This document shows, one piece after another, positions 7,281-11,060 of a stretch of 11,060 nucleotides of DNA. Both the position numbers and the translations under genes were made by a program. Below the pieces are notes generated by a model, which did no database searches, had not been told where the DNA came from, and was given only the letters and a program-made list of their open reading frames with translations. The stretch is from DAIRVC01 sp036803025. GTDB lineage: Bacteria > Chloroflexota > Anaerolineae > Anaerolineales > E44-bin32. The number at the start of each line of letters is the position of its first letter. Position 1 is the stretch's first letter. The stretch is from assembly GCA_036803025.1 (NCBI GenBank), contig DAIRVC010000085.1, forward strand, positions 1 through 11,060, read 5' to 3'.

Positions 7281-8260
7281 TGACGAAGCCCGAGCGCCTG
7301 AAGGCGGCCATCGCCGGCGAGACCGTCGATCGCACGCCTATCGCGCTGTGGCGGCACTTCCCCGTCGATGACCAGGATCCGCGCAGTCTGGCTGACTCCG
7401 TCCTGGCATTCCAGCGTGAACACGACTTCGATTTCGCCAAGATAACGCCGGCCTCGTCGTACTCGGTCCGAGACTGGGGGGTCGGGGACGAGTGGCGCGG
7501 GGATCCGGAGGGGACGCGCGCCTACGTCCGGTGGGCGGTCGAGAAGCCTGCCGACTGGCGGCGGCTGCGTGTGCTTGACCCTGGTCACGGCGCCCTGGCG
7601 GAGCAGCTGGCCTGCATTCGGCGGGTGATCGACGGCCTGGGAGGCGAGACGCCGGTCATCCCGACCGTATTCAGCCCGTTGGCGCAGGGCAAGCACCTGG
7701 CTGGCGAGGCTCGATTGTTCGAGCATCTGCATCGCGAGCCGGGGCTGGTCCTCGAGGGGCTGGAGGCCGTCACCCAGTCGACCATCGCCTTCATCGAGGC
7801 GGCATTGGCCGCCGGGGTGGACGGGATCTTCTACGCGATCCAGCACGCCAGCTACCGGATATTCGATCCTCACAGCTATCGGCGTCTATGCGGTGACCTG
7901 GATCGGCGCATCCTGGAAGCGGCGAACCCTGCGTGGCTGAACGTCCTGCATCTCCACGGTGAGGCGCCGATCTTCGACCTTGCGCTCGAGTATCCTGCGC
8001 AGGTGGTCAACTGGCACGACCGACACACGCCACCCGATCTGGCGCAAGGCAAGCGGCGATTCGCTGGGGCCGTCTGCGGAGGGCTGAGGCGGGAGGAGAC
8101 TCTGGTTCTGGGCGATCCGGGTGCCGTGCGCGCGGAGGCGCGCCAGGCGATCCGATCGCTGGGCGGGCGGGGGTTGATCCTCGGAGCGGGGTGTGTGGTG
8201 CCTGTCACCGCCCCGCGCGCCAATCTTCAGGCCGCGCGTAAGGCAGTGGACTTCGCATAG
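7280..8260 (+). CDS. Uroporphyrinogen decarboxylase-superfamily protein (function unassigned)
   Basis: This is a UroD-fold (TIM barrel) protein of 326 residues. The opening KPERLKAAIAGETVDRTPIA resembles the superfamily's N-terminus, and FIEAALAAGVDGIFYAIQHA matches the conserved barrel strand before the active site. It is probably not HemE: the region around WRHFP lacks the canonical HemE arginine-rich signature. It resembles MtaA/CmuA-like corrinoid or thiol methyltransferases more. In those, zinc is bound by HxC plus a later Cys. Here the first pair reads HLH (H224, H226) and the later cysteine is C305 in GAGCVVP. I chose the ATG at 7280 because it overlaps the TPR stop (TGATG) and fits the family N-terminus. 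An in-frame ATG at 7265 would add five residues; neither has a clear Shine-Dalgarno sequence. The substrate is unknown. Confidence 0.8.
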   Translation: MTKPERLKAAIAGETVDRTPIALWRHFPVDDQDPRSLADSVLAFQREHDFDFAKITPASSYSVRDWGVGDEWRGDPEGTRAYVRWAVEKPADWRRLRVLDPGHGALAEQLACIRRVIDGLGGETPVIPTVFSPLAQGKHLAGEARLFEHLHREPGLVLEGLEAVTQSTIAFIEAALAAGVDGIFYAIQHASYRIFDPHSYRRLCGDLDRRILEAANPAWLNVLHLHGEAPIFDLALEYPAQVVNWHDRHTPPDLAQGKRRFAGAVCGGLRREETLVLGDPGAVRAEARQAIRSLGGRGLILGAGCVVPVTAPRANLQAARKAVDFA

Positions 8261-8327
8261 CCACTATGTGGTGTGGACGAAGGGGGGCCGCCAGCTTATT
8301 CCGGGACGCGCTCGAGGCTATACGCAC

Positions 8328-8331
8328 GAGG
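8328..8331 (+). promoter_or_regulatory. Ribosome binding site GAGG deciding the rsmD TTG start
   Basis: GAGG lies 5 bases before a TTG at 8337. No comparable purine run precedes the in-frame GTGs at 8193, 8268 or 8271 at correct spacing. This supports the shorter rsmD start. Confidence 0.55.
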
Positions 8332-8336
8332 TCGAA

Positions 8337-8900
8337 TTGGCCGGTCTGCGGGTGATTGCCGGCAAGGCGAAGGGGCGGCGGCTGCAGATGGTCCCGGGTA
8401 GCGGGACCCGTCCGATCGGGGACCGGGCCAAAGGGGCGCTTTTCAACATCATCGGCGCCGACATCGAAGCCAGCCGCTTTCTGGACCTGTTTGCCGGCAC
8501 GGGCAGCGTGGGGATCGAGGCCCTCAGTCGCGGGGCGGCGCAGGCGGTTCTGGTCGATTCCAGCCCGCGCGCGATTCGCACGATCCAAGATAACCTGCGC
8601 GCGACCGGGCTGGAATCCGGCGCGCGCGTTTTACGCAGCGATTCGTTCGCCTACCTGAAGACGACCCAGTCCGAAGGCTTTGACTATCTCTACGTCGCCC
8701 CGCCGCAGTATCAGAATCTGTGGAGCGCGGCGCTGACGGCGCTTGACCGCCTATCCGGGTGGCTCAATCCGGACGCATGGATCGTGGCGCAGATCCATCC
8801 CCGCGAATACGAGACCCTCACGCTGTCTCGCCTGATCGAGTTCGACCAGCGTCGCTACGGAAGCACCCTTCTGGTCTTCTGGGAAGCAGCGAGCGCGTGA
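8337..8900 (+). CDS. rsmD: 16S rRNA (guanine-N2)-methyltransferase, RsmD family
   Basis: This SAM-dependent enzyme methylates N2 of G966 (E. coli numbering) of 16S rRNA. From the TTG at 8337 it reads MAGLRVIAGKAKGRRLQMVP, the standard RsmD N-terminus (RVIAGKAKGRRL), and gives 187 residues, the family's usual length. TRPIGDRAKGALFNII (24-39) follows. The SAM-binding motif I is LDLFAGTGSVGIEALSRGA (49-67). DSSPRAIRTIQDNL (74-87) is the acidic-loop region. Motif IV, normally (D/N)PP(Y/F), reads APPQY (121-125), so the usual acidic or amide residue is alanine. The C-terminus ends VFWEAASA. The frame stays open back to a GTG at 8193, but that would overlap the UroD-family gene by 68 bases with non-homologous residues. 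The 76-base gap before it contains no other gene. Confidence 0.88.
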   Translation: MAGLRVIAGKAKGRRLQMVPGSGTRPIGDRAKGALFNIIGADIEASRFLDLFAGTGSVGIEALSRGAAQAVLVDSSPRAIRTIQDNLRATGLESGARVLRSDSFAYLKTTQSEGFDYLYVAPPQYQNLWSAALTALDRLSGWLNPDAWIVAQIHPREYETLTLSRLIEFDQRRYGSTLLVFWEAASA

Positions 8901-9139
8901 TCTGAACAGTCGGGTCTCGAGGCCGGTCCCGATGCGGCGCGGCGTGCCGTGGCCGAGCGCCATTCGCCTCGGAGAGAAGGCGCGCCGAGGAGCGCATCGA
9001 GGCTGTCGCCCAGCGGGATGACATCTGACCTCACCATGCCGAACATGTGGGCGCCGTCTGGGGCCGCGCAGGATCGGCGCCTCGGCGGTGAAGTGAACGG
9101 TCGATCCCACCCATGTCGTCCCGGGTGGGCGCGTGCCTC
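8901..9139. other. Convergent intergenic region
   Basis: About 240 bases separate the plus-strand rsmD stop from the minus-strand Nudix stop. No complete gene is recognised. It holds a 7-bp inverted repeat (9106-9129), a looser CCTCGG/CCGAGG pair (8967-8972 and 8985-8990, not followed by a T-tract) and minus-strand open frames that might be a decayed or frameshifted coding remnant. No tRNA-like or IS-like sequence was seen. Confidence 0.6.
9106..9129. terminator. Candidate hairpin downstream of the Nudix gene (no T-tract)
   Basis: CCCACCC (9106-9112) and GGGTGGG (9123-9129) form a perfect 7-bp stem around a 10-base loop, starting 10 bases past the Nudix stop on the minus strand. Neither side shows a clear T-run, so it is not a classical Rho-independent terminator. 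Its position between convergent units makes a termination or mRNA 3'-end role plausible. Confidence 0.3.
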
Positions 9140-9646
9140 TCATGCACCGAAACGGAGATGCGGGCGTCCCTGGTCGTCGAATGTGGTCGCGCCGCAGAAG
9201 GGGGGCTGCCCGGGTACCCAGGCGAGGACCTTGGGCAGCAGGTCGGGCAGGTCTTCAACCAGCGGCAGTCCGGCAAGATCGGCGATCGGGAACCAAGCCG
9301 CCAACCCCTCCGGGCTGGCGTGCGGTTCCTCGTCGTCGATCAACTCTCCCAGGAAGACGTGCAAACCGATCCCAGGAGACCCGCCGGTGTCGACCAGCAG
9401 CACGCCGCAGAGTGTCAGGCTATCCGCCTCCAGGCCGGTCTCCTCCAGGAGCTCTCGCCGGGCGCTTGAGAGCGGATCCTCCCCGGGCTCGATGTGCCCG
9501 CCGACGCCGTTCAGAAGACCGGCCCAGGCACCGCGGTCCGCCGGGATGCGCAGCAGCAAGATCTCGGACCCGCGGCGCAGGAAGACCAGCGTGCGCGGGA
9601 CTACCGAGAACCGATCCGGTCGCACATTCTGGCCGGCCAGAGACAT
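9140..9646 (-). CDS. Nudix hydrolase
   Basis: Nudix enzymes hydrolyse nucleoside diphosphates linked to another group (for example oxidised dNTPs, NDP-sugars or dinucleotides), releasing mono- and diphosphate products. The complete Nudix box GX5EX7REUXEEXGU is at residues 50-72: G50, E56, then RELLEETGL at 64-72. The Mg-binding glutamates E65, E68 and E69 are all present. The N-terminal strand TLVFLRRGSEILLLRIPADR and the approach GAWAGLLNGVGGHIEPGED are typical of MutT-like small Nudix proteins. The C-terminal LLPKVLAWVPGQPPF and HLRFGA complete a 168-residue protein. The substrate cannot be read from the sequence. It starts at an ATG 8 bases after the aldolase stop, so the two are probably one minus-strand operon. 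No strong Shine-Dalgarno sequence is visible. Confidence 0.92.
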   Translation of the reverse strand: MSLAGQNVRPDRFSVVPRTLVFLRRGSEILLLRIPADRGAWAGLLNGVGGHIEPGEDPLSSARRELLEETGLEADSLTLCGVLLVDTGGSPGIGLHVFLGELIDDEEPHASPEGLAAWFPIADLAGLPLVEDLPDLLPKVLAWVPGQPPFCGATTFDDQGRPHLRFGA

Positions 9647-9654
9647 GCCAGGGC

Positions 9655-11060
9655 TCAGTCCGCCAGGTCGCGGACGTCCTCGCTCATCGCCGCTTCGGCG
9701 ACGTAGTCACTTATGGGAGGCGTGACCACGATGGGCTGTACATACGTCAGCGCGTCACCGAGCGTCTTGCCGATGTTCAGCCGGGTGAAGAGCAGGCGGA
9801 ATTGCTCCTCCCAGGCTTTCTCGATTGCAGCGAGCGCCGAGGCCTCCAGGTGCCACAGGCGCCCCTTGAACGGGCCGAGGGCGTTCTTGCGCACCTTGTA
9901 GTAGAACTGCTCAGCGCTCATGTCCGGCTTGCGTTCCTTGGCGTAATCGCGGTCGAGCGCGGCGTACATCTCCCGGCGCAGCGCCTCCGGCAGCCGGTCG
10001 AAGAGCATATTCTGGAAGTTGGTCGCCAGATGGACCTCGCACGCGCCGGCCTCGGAGAAGCGTGAGAACGCCGCCTCGGGCAGAGTCGACGCACCGTGCT
10101 GCACCGCGCCGGCCAGGCCGTACTCGCGCTGGGCCAGGCGGGAAAGCTTCGCCAGCGTGTCAAAATCGACCTTGACCTGGGCGATCGAGCCATCCGGGAG
10201 GACGACGCCCCCGTGCGTGGTGCCGGTCTGGATGCTGATCTTCGACAGGCCGGCAGCGCGCGGGGCCGACCTCTTCAAACTGCGGTTGTAGCCGTCCATG
10301 AAGGCGCGCAGCTCAGGCTCGGTGCTGTTCTGACCGCCGACCTCGCCGATCTCCCCGCCGACCGAGATGGTCACGTCCTTGGGCTCCAGCTTGCGGATGT
10401 ATGCGGTCAGCTCGGCCGAGAGCGTGCAGTTGACCTGCTGCTGTTCGGCGATCGTCGGCTGCTTGAGGTCGACCAGTGTCGAGGCGTCGATGTCGATGTT
10501 GAAGAACCCGGCCCGGACGGCCTCCAGCGTCAGGTCGCGCACGGCCTGGGTCTCGGCCTGCGGCGAATCGGCAAAGCGCTTGGCGCTGACCTGGAAATGG
10601 TCGCCCTGGATGAAGACCGGGCCGGCGTAGCCTTCGGCGATGGCCGCCCCCAGGATGCAGCTAGCGTACTCGGAGGGGCGCTGGTCGGTGTAGCCCATTT
10701 CCGACCGGGCGATCTCGAAGATCAGCGCGCCGGCCTGGAGCTGGCGGGCGGCGCGAAAGACTGCCCGCGCGGCGTGGAAGGGCAGGGCGCGCAGATTCAT
10801 GGCCGGGACGGTGAAGTCATTGCGCAGCCGGCCGCGGCCGCGGGCGATGTACAGGTCGTGGATCGAGGACGGCAGCGCGCCCATCTTCAGGGCCAGCATG
10901 CGGATCAGCCAGCGGGCGACCCCCCGATCGGGGTCCTGGCCCAGCGCGGCCGTACGCACCAGGGATTCGGTACGCTGGCGCACGGCCTGCGGATCGCGGA
11001 CTTCAAAGGCGGGGGTGCCGCGCAGGTCGAGCTTGACGGCATCGCCGAGCGGCTGGGCGA
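9655..11060 (-). CDS. Class II (metal-dependent) aldolase, probable ketose-bisphosphate aldolase; N-terminus cut by the window edge
   Basis: This is a class II aldolase-fold enzyme that would cleave or form a ketose phosphate (fructose-1,6-bisphosphate or a relative), using Zn2+ in the cytoplasm. 467 residues are visible. Numbering from the GTG codon ending at 10983, metal or catalytic positions are H129 in FIQGDHFQ (the usual DH pair), the FFNIDIDAS strand (161-168), E211/E214 in GGEIGEVGG, H257 in TGTTHGGVVLPDG and H296 in VQHGAST. LATNFQN (319-325) resembles the family's late KxN-x-x-T region. The frame continues without a stop from 10983 to the right edge (readable as DAVKLDLRGTPAFEVRDPQA), so the GTG at 10983 is very probably internal and the true start lies outside. 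FBP versus other ketose specificity is undecided. It leads the minus-strand pair with the Nudix gene. Confidence 0.87.
   Translation of the reverse strand, partial: AQPLGDAVKLDLRGTPAFEVRDPQAVRQRTESLVRTAALGQDPDRGVARWLIRMLALKMGALPSSIHDLYIARGRGRLRNDFTVPAMNLRALPFHAARAVFRAARQLQAGALIFEIARSEMGYTDQRPSEYASCILGAAIAEGYAGPVFIQGDHFQVSAKRFADSPQAETQAVRDLTLEAVRAGFFNIDIDASTLVDLKQPTIAEQQQVNCTLSAELTAYIRKLEPKDVTISVGGEIGEVGGQNSTEPELRAFMDGYNRSLKRSAPRAAGLSKISIQTGTTHGGVVLPDGSIAQVKVDFDTLAKLSRLAQREYGLAGAVQHGASTLPEAAFSRFSEAGACEVHLATNFQNMLFDRLPEALRREMYAALDRDYAKERKPDMSAEQFYYKVRKNALGPFKGRLWHLEASALAAIEKAWEEQFRLLFTRLNIGKTLGDALTYVQPIVVTPPISDYVAEAAMSEDVRDLAD

Noticed and set aside
8967..8990. CCTCGG/CCGAGG inverted repeat after rsmD as a terminator
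   Set aside because: It is only six pairs with a 12-base loop and no T-tract, which is easily expected by chance at this GC content.
8949..9725. 258-residue plus-strand open frame over the Nudix gene
   Set aside because: It is Ser/Arg/Pro-rich without motifs and lies opposite an intact Nudix box. The minus-strand reading explains this DNA.
9133..10065. 310-residue plus-strand open frame over the Nudix and aldolase genes
   Set aside because: It has an Arg-rich shadow composition opposite genes with clear catalytic motifs.

Overview
The window is GC-rich bacterial chromosome with dense, tightly packed genes, frequent GTG/TTG starts and several stop/start overlaps. The gene set and protein style suggest an uncultured Chloroflexota (Anaerolineae-like) lineage: an Agl23/TIGR03663-type membrane glycosyltransferase carrying an NHL propeller, an RsmD with an 'APPQY' motif, and a long class II aldolase. 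This assignment is inferred from recognised protein features, not from a database search.

Layout. A long plus-strand series runs from the left edge to 8900. It begins with scpB (chromosome segregation) and an rluB-type pseudouridine synthase, overlapping at a TTGA. Four bases later comes a 1126-residue polytopic membrane protein that ends in a six-bladed NHL propeller. Then come sucC and sucD (succinyl-CoA ligase, overlapping at ATGA), a 109-residue TPR protein, a divergent uroporphyrinogen-decarboxylase-superfamily protein coupled to it at TGATG, and rsmD (16S rRNA methyltransferase), for which a TTG start at 8337 is proposed. From the right edge a minus-strand pair runs leftward: a class II aldolase, cut by the window edge, and a Nudix hydrolase 8 bases downstream of it. 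The two sets converge on about 240 bases (8901-9139). That stretch holds a G/C hairpin and a weak trace of a third minus-strand reading frame.

How the genes fit together. Most are housekeeping: chromosome segregation (ScpB), rRNA modification (RluB, RsmD), the TCA-cycle substrate-level phosphorylation step (SucCD) and sugar-phosphate metabolism (aldolase). The shared strand and short gaps suggest co-transcription of several of them, but they do not form one obvious pathway.

No convincing new multi-gene system is visible. The items most worth a second look are the membrane glycosyltransferase/NHL fusion, whose only two cysteines sit in one degenerate propeller blade, the RsmD motif IV substitution, the HxH variant of the UroD-family metal motif, and the possible broken reading frame next to the Nudix gene. 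No tRNA, rRNA, CRISPR array, IS element or phage gene was seen.
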